A DNA stretch of 64,000 nt. Source: Echinarachnius parma. Its lineage: Eukaryota > Echinodermata > Echinoidea > Clypeasteroida > Echinarachniidae. The stretch covers positions 1 through 64,000 of the forward strand of contig JBAMJV010005510.1 of assembly GCA_037951105.1 (NCBI GenBank), given 5' to 3'. Below are positions 14,803-27,400 of the stretch, piece by piece (within the stretch, counting starts at the first letter, position 1; each line of letters opens with the position of its first letter). The translations under genes were made by a program, and so were the position numbers. The notes below the pieces were generated by a model that was given only the letters and a program-made list of their open reading frames with translations, was not told the origin of the DNA and did no database searches.

Positions 14803-14890
<88 letters not shown>
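14803..14890. repeat. (CA)n microsatellite
   Basis: About 44 units of the CA dinucleotide after a short CACG lead-in. Poly-His-Thr and poly-Cys-Val open frames over it are artefacts. Confidence 0.97.
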
Positions 14891-14893
<3 letters not shown>

Positions 14894-15296
14894 TTGTAAG
14901 CACCGGCAAACGGGGACTCTTGACTCTTTACCTGGTAAATGGGGACTCGCGAAAAACAAAGGATAGGGGGGTTCCTCATACAGCTAATGCACATCTAGGC
15001 CAGGGGGAGGGGGGTATCCAGGTAATATCACATGAGGGCGGTATAGAAGTTTTCTTGCCGATCACGACACACGCACGATGTAAACCACACACTCCGATAC
15101 ACACAAAAATGTCACATAATTTACATTCCAATCGGGGACGAGCTTCAGAACGGGCAGCAGTTCAATTAGTTACATTCTAAACGTGGACAAGCAGTGCTTT
15201 CTCATTGTAATTCTAACCGCGGACATCCGCAGTTGGAGTGTGTCCGCGATTAGATGGTGTTTTGTCACATGTATGTCCCCGATTTGATGGTGTTTA

Positions 15297-15298
<2 letters not shown>
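14891..15298. repeat. spacer between CA arrays with CGGGGA phrases
   Basis: Starts with a CACCGGCAAACGGGGACT phrase that recurs, in either orientation, near the other two CA arrays. Also holds GGGGACTCGC, CGTGGACAAG and CGCGGACATCC variants. No coding content is recognised. Confidence 0.4.

Positions 15299-15338
<40 letters not shown>
15299..15338. repeat. (CA)n microsatellite
   Basis: Second, short CA array of about 19 units, followed by ACTTGTAGGAGTC. The first array is followed by the similar phrase ACTTGTAAGCACC. Confidence 0.95.
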
Positions 15339-15839
<501 letters not shown>

Positions 15840-15891
15840 GTGACCCCCACCATATCCCCCTCATAGGTTACATTCACTTATCTCTACATGA

Positions 15892-16279
15892 CCCCGTTGC
15901 AGGAAGAGATACAATCGATTGTAAGCATGGTATTGTTATAATTAATTGTAAGTCAGGGCATGACTGTGTTCTACTTGCGCAAATCTGATTGGTTGAAACG
16001 CGAAAATTGTCTGACTTACAATCAATTGTAACTTAAGCCCGGCGCAGACAGAGCCGACTCGACCCGATCCGATTGGTTTTCAGTCAGGCTAAGAGTCAGT
16101 TTCGCTCAATCGGATCCAACATGTTGAATCGGCCTCGAATGACCTCCGACTGGCACTTTACTGGAAAAACGAAAGACCTGAGGCAGCGCATGCTGAGTTA
16201 ATCAGGCTGAAAACCAGTCGGATCGGCTCTGTCTGCGCCGGGCATTACAGTCGATTGTATCTCTTTCTCTGCAACGGGG
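15892..16279. mobile_element. inverted-repeat element, outer of a nested pair
   Basis: The left end begins CCCCGTTGCAGGAAGAGATA, and the right end is its near-complement (TATCTCTTTCTCTGCAACGGGG). An internal inverted repeat, GTAAGTCAG / CTGACTTAC, lies around 15950-16019. The inner element at 16038-16242 interrupts it, and TTACA-type outer sequence resumes after the interruption. No coding content. Confidence 0.65.
16038..16242. mobile_element. 205-bp GGCGCAGACAGAG MITE, inner of nested pair
   Basis: Terminal inverted repeats read CCCGGCGCAGACAGAGCCGA and its complement. A second copy lies at 57612-57810 inside a Homer intron. The interior repeats TCGGATC / GATCCGA phrases. Non-coding. Confidence 0.75.
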
Positions 16280-16336
16280 CCAAGGGATTATACATCATAT
16301 CTTCATATCTTCAGTAGATTAAGGAGCCTTTTTGCC

Positions 16337-16810
16337 ATGTTTATACAAAACGCCCTATTCACGAGGACCGGGAACCTATTCCACTTGCGCCGTAAATCAC
16401 GGACACCCTGTTGGTCTTCTACAAAGTCTCTGGAGGACACAGAGTTCGACCTGAAGTGCACGGAATGGCGCTGGACCTGGGCGGAGTCGGACAGTTCTAA
16501 CCAAGACCTTGTACACGACCCTACGTCAGAGCCAGCCGGTTTAGACCTCCCCAGAAAGCAATGGGTGACTCTGAATATAATAAGAACCCTTCATGCAAGG
16601 TCAGCCCATCATCTCCATCGATGGAAATCAAAAATAGCCCTTCCTTCATGTGACTGCGGGAATCCAGACCAGACATTGCAGCATGCGTTAATTGACTACC
16701 CTCTAAAATGTCGATTCATATTACGTTATTTCATAATTATTCAAAACAGTGGGAATGATTGTTCTGCTATTCTCTATTCATCAATATTGAAATTATATTT
16801 ACTTTCATAA
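16337..16810 (+). pseudogene. C-terminal fragment of a non-LTR retrotransposon reverse-transcriptase protein
   Basis: An open frame of 157 residues. The stretch from about residue 70 (GLDLPRKQWVTLNIIRT) through ARSAHHLHRWK and CDCGNPDQTLQHAL matches the usual end of LINE polyproteins: an LNRLRTG-like helix, an HKWK step and a Cys-x-Cys...His finger. That is recognition from memory of the family, not a search. The first 60 or so residues and the last 40 do not look like the family. No catalytic reverse-transcriptase motif is present, so this is a 5'-truncated, decayed remnant. It lies beside a pair of nested DNA elements. Confidence 0.65.
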
Positions 16811-18290
16811 ATGTTTAGACTCGAACTACATTAGAAACAATATTAATACTACATTTTAATCGACTATAGAATTATAAGCATATTTTTGGAAGCAGCACGA
16901 ATAAACTTCCATAATCTATATAATAAAATATGATATGTTGTACATTGACTTTTTTCTTGTTATTAGAATAAATAAAAACATTTTCTCAGGTGACTCAATT
17001 AATTGCATTTCCACTGCCTTTGATCATGCCACCACCCTCACCTCGGTTGACCACCCAACCGTATTGTCACCATTCGTATCGCACCAGCACCCCCCCCCCC
17101 CCCCCCCCACCAACACAAAAAAAAACTCCGTGTCTGCCACGTCTGGAGCTACTTTACTGTTCTGGGAATAACACACAGCAACTACCATGATTACCAAGTG
17201 GCCCATTCATTTGCATAGCGTAAAGTACATGTATTTGTGGGTAAAGCAATAAAAGCAAGTTGATCACCAGCGATATCATGCAACATAAACATGTGAGGCA
17301 ATTAAATATATACATATTAATCTATCTCTTTATCAATCACTCTCTCTTCTTTTCTCCTTTTCTGTCTCGCTCTCTATATTTGTATTATATTAATCTATTT
17401 CTATCATCTACATTATGCAAATATGATAGACATTTAAAAAAAAGTGCATAGTGATGAACCCCGAATGGTTTAGAAGGAAAGACTAGGCCGTCAACGAAGA
17501 GTGAATTGATTAACCCACGTGATCACACGTCCACTGCTACGTCATCATTCGTCAGTCAGTCTGCAGCACTGCTTTTGCTATTCATGGCCAATGAGCTCTC
17601 TCCAGTCTCCACTGATATTAAGGATAGATCATTCAGCGTTCTGCGCAAAGATTTTTTTGTTTTATGCCACTAACATGACCAAGTCGCATCTTGCCATACC
17701 CTCATAACAATAATTGTAGAGTTGTTGTTTTTGCTTGTTAATGAATTTGTTTGGTTGGATGGGGTTGGATTTTGATGTTCTTTATAATTATATTATATGA
17801 GCACAATGTGACACAGGTGATACACTCACTGTATATCCATATGGGTGTGGTTGGCGTAGTGTGGATCATCAACGTCACCTCGTGCACCAATAGTCTATCC
17901 AGGAATTGTTTTCAGTTGAGATCAACGGTTCTTTCCCATCGGCAAACGGGCGGCAAACTTTCTTGCCGAATCGGTCTAAACAAATTTAGAGAGGAATATT
18001 GAATAATCGAGCGGGCGAACGTGGAATGGTTTCCAATGCGATCTCGCCCACCTCCCTCAATATCAATAAACACTGGGTAATATATCCCCCATTTAAACCT
18101 TTTGTAGGCAGTTGAAACCATCGTGTCGCCGTTTGGGGTAGTGTGATTAGTACCATTGTTCAGTATACAGTAAAGTTTATTCAAAAGTTTGTCATCTAGG
18201 TATTTAACTTGAATGTCATAGGATATCATGTTTTTGTTTTCATTTCCTGTTTGGCTATATATACCGCTTCGTAATTAACTGTTTTATCTT
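16811..18290. other. intergenic stretch, no gene seen
   Basis: Contains a 19-base C-tract at 17090-17108 followed by a short A-run. No exon or RNA gene was recognised. Confidence 0.45.
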
Positions 18291-18545
18291 CACACTCCCC
18301 GTCTCTCCCCTTCTTCAATTGCTTTCTACCTCGATCTTCTTCCTTCCTCCTCCTCCTCTCCCTCCTCCTTCTCCTTCTCACCCACTTCTTCTCCTCCTTC
18401 TTCCCCTCCCCCTCCTCTAAACCTCCCCTCCTCTATACCCCAATCTATACCGTCCTCTGACTCCTCTCCTCCTTCTTGTTCCCATCCCATTCCCCCCCCC
18501 CCCCCAACCCTTCATCAACCTCCCTCCCCTTCTCTCTTGTCTCTG
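18291..18545. repeat. pyrimidine-rich tract
   Basis: The + strand is almost entirely C and T (CTCCTTCTCC-like phrases) for about 250 bases and ends in a C-run at 18492-18505. Strong strand asymmetry of this kind can form triplex DNA. No coding function is inferred. Confidence 0.8.
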
Positions 18546-19014
18546 TTTAATATCCGGTGATCTTTCTCTGATCCTTTAGTGTCCTCAATTGGTACGAGTC
18601 ACGTTTCTTTTGTTAACTTTACCATTATATCCATTCTTTTATTCTTGGTAACATCCGTCCATAATCATGATATGCATGCCTATGAAATAATATCCTTCGA
18701 CAATCTCCGTGAACTCCTCCAATCTATGTTATCTATTTTATACTAATTTGTATTCATGGTTTTTATTATTAACACAATGACAGCAAATAAGCTGAATTGC
18801 ACATGTTTTACATAGAAAATACATATACAAATCACAAAGCAATTCATACAAATTAATATCCAAAATAAAGTTTAGAATACATTATTATCTAAAAATCACA
18901 TATCAAATCCAAATAAGACTAAAGGAATTCAACCAACATACACAAATATTGTACATCACCATACCATAACTTATACTATTACTAACTATTATTATTACAT
19001 CATAAGGGAATGGG
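18546..19014. other. AT-rich intergenic stretch, nothing recognised
   Basis: AT-rich sequence of simple composition. No gene, repeat boundary or hairpin was recognised. Confidence 0.4.
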
Positions 19015-19559
19015 TTAAAGGGGTAGTTTAGTTTTGGTAGAGAGGGCGCTGCACATCACAATTTTTTTTGTGAGGTAATGAAAAACTGAGTGTCGAATTT
19101 GAGAGAACATGCAATTTTAATCGCAGAATAAACTTTATTTGGTCAAAATCGACCCAGAAATGGCTGAAATATCAATAAATATATCTGATCTTATAATTAT
19201 TTGGGGCCCAAATAATTAGATGATTTTTAGAAAAAAATAAAAAAATGCTTGCACTTTTTCAAAAACTTTCAAAAGCGTTTTTTAAATAGTTGTTGATGAT
19301 CTCGCTATTTAATCATTATATCAATAAAACATCACACGCATAACTTTGTATGAAATATGGTTGAAACCAATGCCTTTTTTGAAAGCGCCCTCTTGTGTTT
19401 TAATGGCTATTCTTGAATGATAACGGGCTTTTTACTTAGTCTTTTGTAATTTTGTATACCGTTCGAGTATGGTGGAGTTATAACTATTAGTTTATAATGT
19501 TACTGTGCAGGTTTTGGCTACTAAAGTTCAGCCTTACCAAAACTAAACTACCCCTTTAA
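19015..19559. mobile_element. TTAA-flanked MITE, family I, copy 1
   Basis: Begins TTAAAGGGGTAGTTTAGTTT and ends with the near-complement (ACTAAACTACCCCTTTAA), so TTAA flanks both ends. The interior is near-identical to 28557-29096. TTAA targets are typical of piggyBac- and Kolobok-type transposases (family knowledge). This copy encodes nothing. Confidence 0.85.
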
Positions 19560-20630
19560 CATTCTGTCTTCTCTGATTATATTCTTCCTCATATTACACA
19601 CAGTCCATGTACTTAGTAGAAACGGATAACTTTGTTGTCATTTGCAAAAACTGGAGAAGGGTTGATCAAAATAATGTGCATTTCTGTAATTATGATAATT
19701 GTGTACACTGAGTGATGTACAATGGAGCATTTCCACAAATGTCATGTGACCTGAATTCAACCAATCACATTGCGAGAACATTCTAAGGTGTTATATAAAA
19801 ACAATAATTCAAAAGAATCTCTAGCCCCATCTATAAAACATACAGAATCGTCGGCAACATAAAGAAATGTTTACTTCGTGATTACTGTTCATTCTGTGTT
19901 ATTAATAAGGCCATAACGTCAATAACAAACAAAAACAAATTATGGAGAAATAGGGCAGCCCTAAAAAAATACCTCTTTGCATAGAAATGCGATAAGTTAA
20001 AAAGCCATTATTTAAAACATATATGACTTCCGTTCAGTATATAATGTCTTTATCCATTTAATAAATTTATCTCCAAAGTTAAACTGTTTTAAAGTCTGAA
20101 AAGGGAAATTATATGATTAGCACTATCAAATGCCTTTTCAATATCAAGTAATAATATAGCTCCAGGAAATTCATTTGTTTGAGTATACTCAATAATATCA
20201 AATATTAATCGAACATTATGACTTATATTTCTACCTTAAAAAAAAAACACAGATTGATCCAAATGAATGAGAGAATGTATAAAATGTAGGATATTTGTAT
20301 TACTATTACTCATCGGTGTATATTATCGATGCTATAAATTACTGGATACACAATAACTTAAAGATAGCGGGGATGGCGCACTTCTGAAAAAAAAAGCAAC
20401 GCTGGTTGATCAAGGCAGTCTGGAAAAAAAGACCTCGCGCTCAGTTGAAAATAAGACAAAGTTTTCATCATCAAACTGGCAAGAAGGCAAGAACTAGGAC
20501 AGAGAGCGATATTCAGATGAGATTTTTTTTTGTTTTTTTTGTGTTTCATTATGCAAAAGTCATGCCTAGTCAGTAAGTTATATTTGTGAACGTATTGATA
20601 ATATCCAATCAGTTATTTTGTTCGTATCCG
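19560..20630. other. intergenic stretch, no gene seen
   Basis: AT-rich. A phrase at about 19627 (ACTTTGTTGTCATTTGCAAAAA) resembles the start of the TTAA element at 43546, so part may be an old relative of that element. The stretch near 20100-20340 is not recognised. Confidence 0.4.
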
Positions 20631-20860
20631 GACAATAACCGTCAGGGACAATTATCACAGGACGATGCTATGACCCCCGGTAGGATAATTAAGACCCCCC
20701 CCCCCCCCCCCCCCCCCCCGCTCCCCCGGATTACTACCCCAAGACAATTACCTCCAGGAAAATTACTCCAAAGCCATTTGCCCTTCTACCGTACTCCCCA
20801 GGAACCCATCCCCGGGACAATTGCCCCCGAATAATTACCCCAAGATAATACCCCAATGAT
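20631..20860. repeat. degenerate GGACAATTACCCC minisatellite with a 25-base C-tract
   Basis: Loose repetition of the phrase GACAATTACCCC and variants (GGACAATTATC, AGACAATTACC, GGACAATTGCCCC, ATAATTACCCC) at roughly 17-20 bp spacing, interrupted by a run of C at 20695-20719. It lies about 450-650 bp upstream of the hnRNP M start codon. Confidence 0.6.
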
Positions 20861-21033
20861 ATTTATTTTATCATCTAGATTTAGTATACTTTCTCTGTAT
20901 TTCAACATAATTATCTAGGAAATACAATAGTTTTCTCAGTGAGAGGTTATTGACAGAAAAGAAGAAGAAAATAAATCTCCACAATTTCGAAATTTTTACA
21001 GAAGAAAAAACTGACAGGCGCCGAATTGCAGAG

Positions 21034-21064
21034 ACATGCGAGCTTGAGTGCCAAGCTCGCATGT
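21034..21064. other. perfect 13-bp hairpin upstream of hnRNP M
   Basis: ACATGCGAGCTTG, a 5-base loop, then the exact complement CAAGCTCGCATGT. It lies about 230 bp before the start codon, in the promoter or 5' UTR. Function unknown. Confidence 0.6.
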
Positions 21065-21260
21065 TTGCGAGTTACAATACACACAAATGCCATAGAGCAT
21101 TAAAATCCCTGCCACTTTAAGTGTTAAAAAAAAACAGCTTGGCCGAAATTGACACTTCTCAAAATAATGAATATTATAACTTTTGATGTTTCATACGTGC
21201 AAAAACTACGTCACCTGAAGCTGCGCATGATATGGGTAAAAAAAATATACTCATATAGTT

Positions 21261-21272
21261 CGCGCATGCGCA
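21261..21272. promoter_or_regulatory. NRF-1-type palindrome in the hnRNP M promoter
   Basis: CGCGCATGCGCA matches the known NRF-1 consensus (YGCGCAYGCGCR) exactly. It lies 24 bp before the start codon. A half-site, TGCGCATG, lies near 21221. NRF-1 palindromes near start sites are typical of housekeeping promoters. Actual use here is inference. Confidence 0.6.
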
Positions 21273-21295
21273 ACGTAAGCTTTACATCTTCAATC

Positions 21296-21441
21296 ATGGC
21301 GTCCACTGACACTACAAATCCCGACGAGGGGGGAGCTGAATTTGTTCAAAATAATATCGAAGATCTAGTTGCAATTCAGACAGCTGCACTTGCAGAAGTT
21401 GCGAAACAGGAACAACAAGCTCAGGAAAGAGAAAGGTCGAG
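21296..21441 (+). CDS. HNRNPM: hnRNP M coding exon 1
   Basis: Encodes the acidic, Gln/Glu-rich N-terminus (MASTDTTNPDEGG... to ERERS). The donor is AG|GTAAAG, leaving two bases of an Arg codon that exon 2 completes. The frame is open upstream to 21149, but the ATG here has the better context and follows the NRF-1 site. Confidence 0.85.
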
Positions 21442-24400
21442 GTAAAGAACATAGTTTGTCAAGTTACCGTAGTTTTTAAATCACGAGAAGACGAGCGTGC
21501 ACGCCAAAATCTGTTGGGCATTGTAATTGGCATTGCATTGGCATTGCCAAACGTGCATTCAATAACATGCGATGGTTTTGTGTGCGTGGGGCCGGGGTTG
21601 CATGCCATTGTAAATGGCATGCCATTGTAAATGGCATGCTAACTCAGGTGAGCGCTACCGCGGAGCGGTAGCGCTCAGGGTCGGGCTCATAGTGCCCCCG
21701 ATTTTTTGCGGTAATGTGCACAATAAGTGTGCTTAAAATTATAGATATGATACGGTACTTACCACCGTGTAGATGATACATATGTTATGCAACTATGCCT
21801 ATGGGGTGGATCAGAATGATGATTTTTCGCTCCATTCCGCATCAAAATGAGTGATTTATGCACATCATCGACTTCTATCTGTGTTGTATCGCGACTTCTG
21901 AACGATCGATTACTGTACGACCACTAAACGCGCGAGTCAGATCTGCCATCTATTCGGCGGGCTCGGTACATGAATGGAGACCGTACCCGCGCGTTCGCCT
22001 GATCATCGCTCGTTCCTAAGTCGCGATACAACACAGATAGAAGTCGAGGAGGTGCATAAATCACTCATTTTGATGCGGAATGGAGCGAAAAATCATCATT
22101 CTGATCCACCCCATAGTTGCATAACATATGTATCATCTACACGGTGGTAAGTACCGTATCATATCTATAATTTTAAGCACACTTATTGTGCACATTACCG
22201 CAAAAAATCGGGGGCACTATGAGCCCGACCCTGAGCGCTACCGCTCCGCGGTAGCGCTCACCTGAGTTAATGGCATGCCAGCAATGACACGACTGCCATT
22301 GGCATTGCATTGCATTGGACAAACTTGGATAGTTTCGGTTTTGAGACATAGCGATTCTTCAGTTGCCAGTGATAACTGTGTGTTGTGTTGGGGTGTTGTG
22401 TTACTGTTCAACCTGTTGGTGCTTGTCGTGAAAAAAGATTAAAGAGGGCATCTAATTCTAAATAAATTCTTAATTTAAATTTTATTGCAGGTTTGCACTC
22501 CCAAATCACAATCACATAACCATAAAATAACTGATTAAATCACTTGAAGTTGAAATTGAAATTTTAAAAATGTAAACGGTGTCAACACCACACATACACT
22601 CATCGCCATTCACTTACGTGTTCGAACGTGCTGTTGACATGCACCACATCTTACACAAAATCATGCTACTTCAGTAAGCAGCATCATCACCATTATCGAT
22701 CACAATCAGGCGCTAATATATTTGTTTTATGCATTAACTCACCATTTCACTCCAGATGGAACTTTCAAAATGAAAATTCTTGTCCAAAATGTGTAAATTT
22801 ACCTCATTTAGCGTTAACGTCGACGTGAATACCCGTTTCTAGCATGCTGACTGTGTTGTAATGGCGACTCGGTTTTTTCTGGTTCGTGTCCGAGTGCGCT
22901 CGCTACGCTGCAATTACGTACATGCGACACAATGCATTGCATAGCGATGTTTAGTTACGTGACGCTGCTACTGTGCACTCTCTTCGAGTGTCGACCATTC
23001 GAGATCGGATGTTGATCTTCCATCAAGACGTTGACTATTAACGCCGTAATTATGTGAACCAATGTCATCACGCTCTGCTACCAACATACATTCATGTGAC
23101 TAAATGATTACGCCTTGTAAAAAGACTAGTTGAACGAACTTTCATGTTTACATGTTATCACATGTTTACATGGTTATGCCATAGCCCAGCCATAGCTGGC
23201 GCGTGTACAGTCGGCCTTTTCCTGCCAATTCCCGAAGGAAGACGGACGTACCAAAATTTTGCCGCTGAAAATGCAGATTTGGTGAGCATAGCAGAACGTA
23301 TTTTGATTAAAATTTGTATAATAAAAAATGATCAAATGTTGCACTATGCAACTATATATAGCTGGAGCGCAAAAGAAGTGAGAAAGAGAAGGTATGTGAG
23401 AGAGAAAAATCGGAAAGGTAGCTTCGACCACGATAAGCACTAGTGTAAGGTAAATGGTTACTGTATGTACCTTAATACAGAACCATCTTACAGTGTAGAT
23501 GTGGTCAACACCAGAACGTTTGTATGGGACATGGGAGAATTTACATTTGCTTTGGCAGCCTCGGCGCGCTTGTTCCTTCATGCGCGCACAACCAAACACT
23601 AACTAACACACAAAAAACCCTATCTAAAGCCACTGCATGTGACGCTTATTTTGGCACGCTGACCAAGCAGGAGGAAAGTGGTAAAAAGGTGACGAAAATT
23701 GCTGATTATTGTCCTTTTTAGAGCTAAAATTTCCTTTATCGGAATTATATTGATTAAGCATTCGGGGGGACACCATCAAGTTCAGAAAAATACGTTTCCA
23801 GAAAAAAAATAAACGCATCACCATTCTAAAGCATGCGTTCATGGGTCTGCATGTACATGTACGAAGACTACCTTTGTCCAGAGCGTACGAATCGTCTGGG
23901 ATTCTATTGTTTCCAAACGTATGCGTGAATAGAATTGGCGCACTCGCAAATGTTTGGCGCGTACAGAACCATGAAATAATAATGGTTCCATAAGATAAGT
24001 GGTGGTAATTAATTGCATTGTTTATGAATTACACAACCCTTGGCAGAATGTTAGGCAACCCTCGAAATTAGCATAGGCCCGATGGCCCGGGGCCAGTAAA
24101 AAAAATATTTGGTGTCCCGACTGGGCCAGCAAAAAAAAAAAAAAAAAAACTTTTTTTTTTTTTTTTTTTTTTTTTGCAGATACGCAGTAGTCATGTTTAG
24201 TCATGTCTATGGCATGACAAGAGCTTGCTTTTCAGCAAGTTATGCCCTTTTCTCACATACAAAATATTGGTTAGTTAAAAAAAGTTACAAGTAAATTGAG
24301 CAAGTAATACTGCTGCTAATGATTATTCATACATTCTTGAGCAGCCATACTCATTTTCTAACTAGATGTTGTTAACAAAAAATTCATATTAAAAATCGTT

Positions 24401-27400
24401 ATTAGTAATTTCAGTTATTTGCGTATTTTGCATATCTAATGAGCATCATAAATATTCATATATATGCTGCTCATGAATATTCATATATTACTACTCAATG
24501 TACAACTACCCGATAAATGTGCAATTTTTGTACTAACCACTAATTTTTATGTGAGAAAATGTATGTTGATGAATGCTAGACCAGTGGTATTAAGCATTCC
24601 AAAGTGGAAGTGTAATTGTCACTCGTGTGTATTCAATCGCTGTGATTTTTTGATGAAGACAATGATTAAAAAGACATGACACACACACATTCATCCTAAT
24701 TTTACTTTTGTTTTTCCTTATTTTTTTCGGGCCAGTAGATTTGGGTTTTGGACCACCAAATTTGGAAAAATACTAATTTTACTGGCCCGACCGGGCCACC
24801 AACAAAAAAAGTTAATTTCGAGCATTGTGTTAGGTATCTATTTGATATCACAAAACGGTACCAAAACATATAATTATGTATTATTCTTTGCCTGATAGTC
24901 ACCTTTAATTTGTTTGTGATTACGAACATTGGAACAATCGACTCTGGATAATGAAGATAGCAGTCCAATGACCATGTTCTGTATCGCAAACAAAATAAAG
25001 ATAACATTAACAAATCATGGCGCAACACTATTACTTGCCCGCTTGCCCGGGGCAAGTACAATTTCGTAATGGGTCTAGTTTGCTTGCCCAATAGGGCAAC
25101 TTAAATTTCTCTTAAACTGCGAGAGTAGAGTGTAATACCATACATGTAAATCTCATCTTTAGCAGTAAGTGGGCAAGTCAATTTTCTGTTTGGGCAAGTA
25201 AAATTTGAACATTAATGATTTTACTTGCCTGAACGAGCTAGAAGATAAAAAGTTAATGTGGAGGCTTGAATAAATGAACTCATGTTTTTGTTTTTATTCT
25301 TTTGTGGGCAAAAACAACGTAATGATGCATATTGACTAGGAATGTCTAGGATACAAACATTCTTCTGAACTAGCCTGCATCAGAGTAATGCTGGAATCTT
25401 GCACAGAGTGGCCGGTGAATTTAAAAGGATAGTTGAGTTTTGGTATAGAGAGTACAGTTTTTGTCAAACTAAATTTTAGTAACCAAAACCTGCACCATTC
25501 TACAAACGACTTAGTAAAAAGCCTGTTATCATTAAAAAAGAGCTGTTAAAACTTAAAACTGAAGAGGGCGCTCTCTAATAACTCATTGGTTTCAACCGTC
25601 TCTGAACCGATTTTGATCAAATAAAGTTTATTCTGTCATTAAAATTGTATGCTCTTTCAAATTTGACACAGTTTTTCAGCACACTCTATACCAAAACTCA
25701 ACTATCCCTTTAACATCTTGTTGCCTCTCAAACAAACAGCAAACTATTGACACGGATATGCCACGTCAGAATACCTACATTTGCTGGTTTGACTTTCATA
25801 TAAACTTCAATATTTAAAATATATATATACGCACACATTTTTAGAGTGTTATTTGAGCAAACACGTACAGGTAAATGGTCCAGCAGTAAGACTTTTTAGT
25901 AATATCAGAAATCCACTGCGTAAAGATCTTTACAATATACAGTCAAACTTTCAATGTCAAAGAAGTTTGTATTTTTCAAAAGTCTGGTTATTGCAACTAA
26001 CTGAAGATTATATTTAGGTTTTTCAACATGCAGGATGAGCTAACTTAAGTGTGATTATTGCGGTAAATTATGGGTAATAGCTGTTTCAACTTTAGCTGAA
26101 TCACTCTCTATCATTTCACCTCCATCTGTATCGTACTTTATTTTCTTGCCTCCTAATTTACTTTTAAAAATGTACTAAGCTGCATTGGGATATGATTGTT
26201 TTTACTTGCACGAACATGTACCACATATGCACAAACAGTGTGTAATCTTCATGTCTGAAGCTGCACTTTATTGGAAGAAGAAGAAGAAGATCTCTGTTAA
26301 AAATGCGGAAAATATAGGACTGCTATGTCACATTCTTGAATTCTTCACCTCCTTTTGATCACCCCAGATCACCAGCAGACAGGAAAGGAGGGAGGAGACG
26401 ATCACGGAGTCGAGACAGGGCTGGCAGAGGGGGGCGAGACAGGGGTGGCGACAGGGGGAGGAAAGACCGCGGCGATAGAGGGGGAAAGGATGGCGGGCCG
26501 AGACGGCGACCAACCTACACCAGCATACCAGGCGCCAAACGCAACAAGACTATCAACTATGACTGCTGTGTGTTCATCAGCAACATAGATTACAAGGTCA
26601 CCTGGCAGGAACTCAAAGATATTCTCAAGAGACATGGTAAGTGCAGTGGAAAAAAATACGTCCATGGGGCTGGGGCTGATTTAGGCCCAACAATATTAAA
26701 AAGAGCCTTTTCAGTTTATAAACTTTTATTTTAAAATATGTATACGCACACATTTTTAATTGCAAGCTTGCAAGCAGCCTCCTAAAAATGAAAATAAGTA
26801 AGAAGACAATGATGTAATGGATATGATTAAGTGTTATAATAAGATAATCATTCTGTTTCATTTGGACTTTGTGAATGGATTTAATGTGAATCTTAATGTA
26901 ATTATTAAAATATAAATACTACAGGTACAGGTTAATAATTGATATGTATCATCCCTTGTTTGTTCTCCCTATCTGTCCCTTGCACATTGTGTAGTTGGTG
27001 ATGTAGGATACGTTGAACTATTCAGCCATCCTGATGGAACCTCAAAGGTGAGTTACTTCTTATGATTCCAAACTTGAAAGCAGAGCTGCCAAGTCTTCCC
27101 AATTCTGTAGGAGGCTCCTGAAAATAGACAAATCTTTCCACATCCTGACAAACAAATTTGAAAATCTCCTTGATTTTAAAAGCAAACAGCTCTCCCTCAT
27201 AGTGGTGCATGTATTTCATAACTGTCTCCCTGAATGCTGTTTGAAAGTTGAAACCACCCTGAATTAGACATGGCAATGTTGGCAGTTCTGTGAAAGATAC
27301 TTATAGCTGAAATTCAAAAGTTGTAAGATCATTGTCCTATGAATGAAAATACAATTTAAAGGTATGGTGACAAGAAAACTGCCTCAAAATTGGGTTTTAC

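Noticed and set aside
21149-21295. Longer hnRNP M N-terminus from an upstream in-frame ATG
   Set aside because: The extra residues are not RNA-binding-like, the upstream part overlaps the NRF-1 promoter site, and the ATG at 21296 has better context.
24702-25091. 129-codon minus-strand frame
   Set aside because: It runs across GGGCCAGT-type and family II transposon sequence and has no family resemblance.
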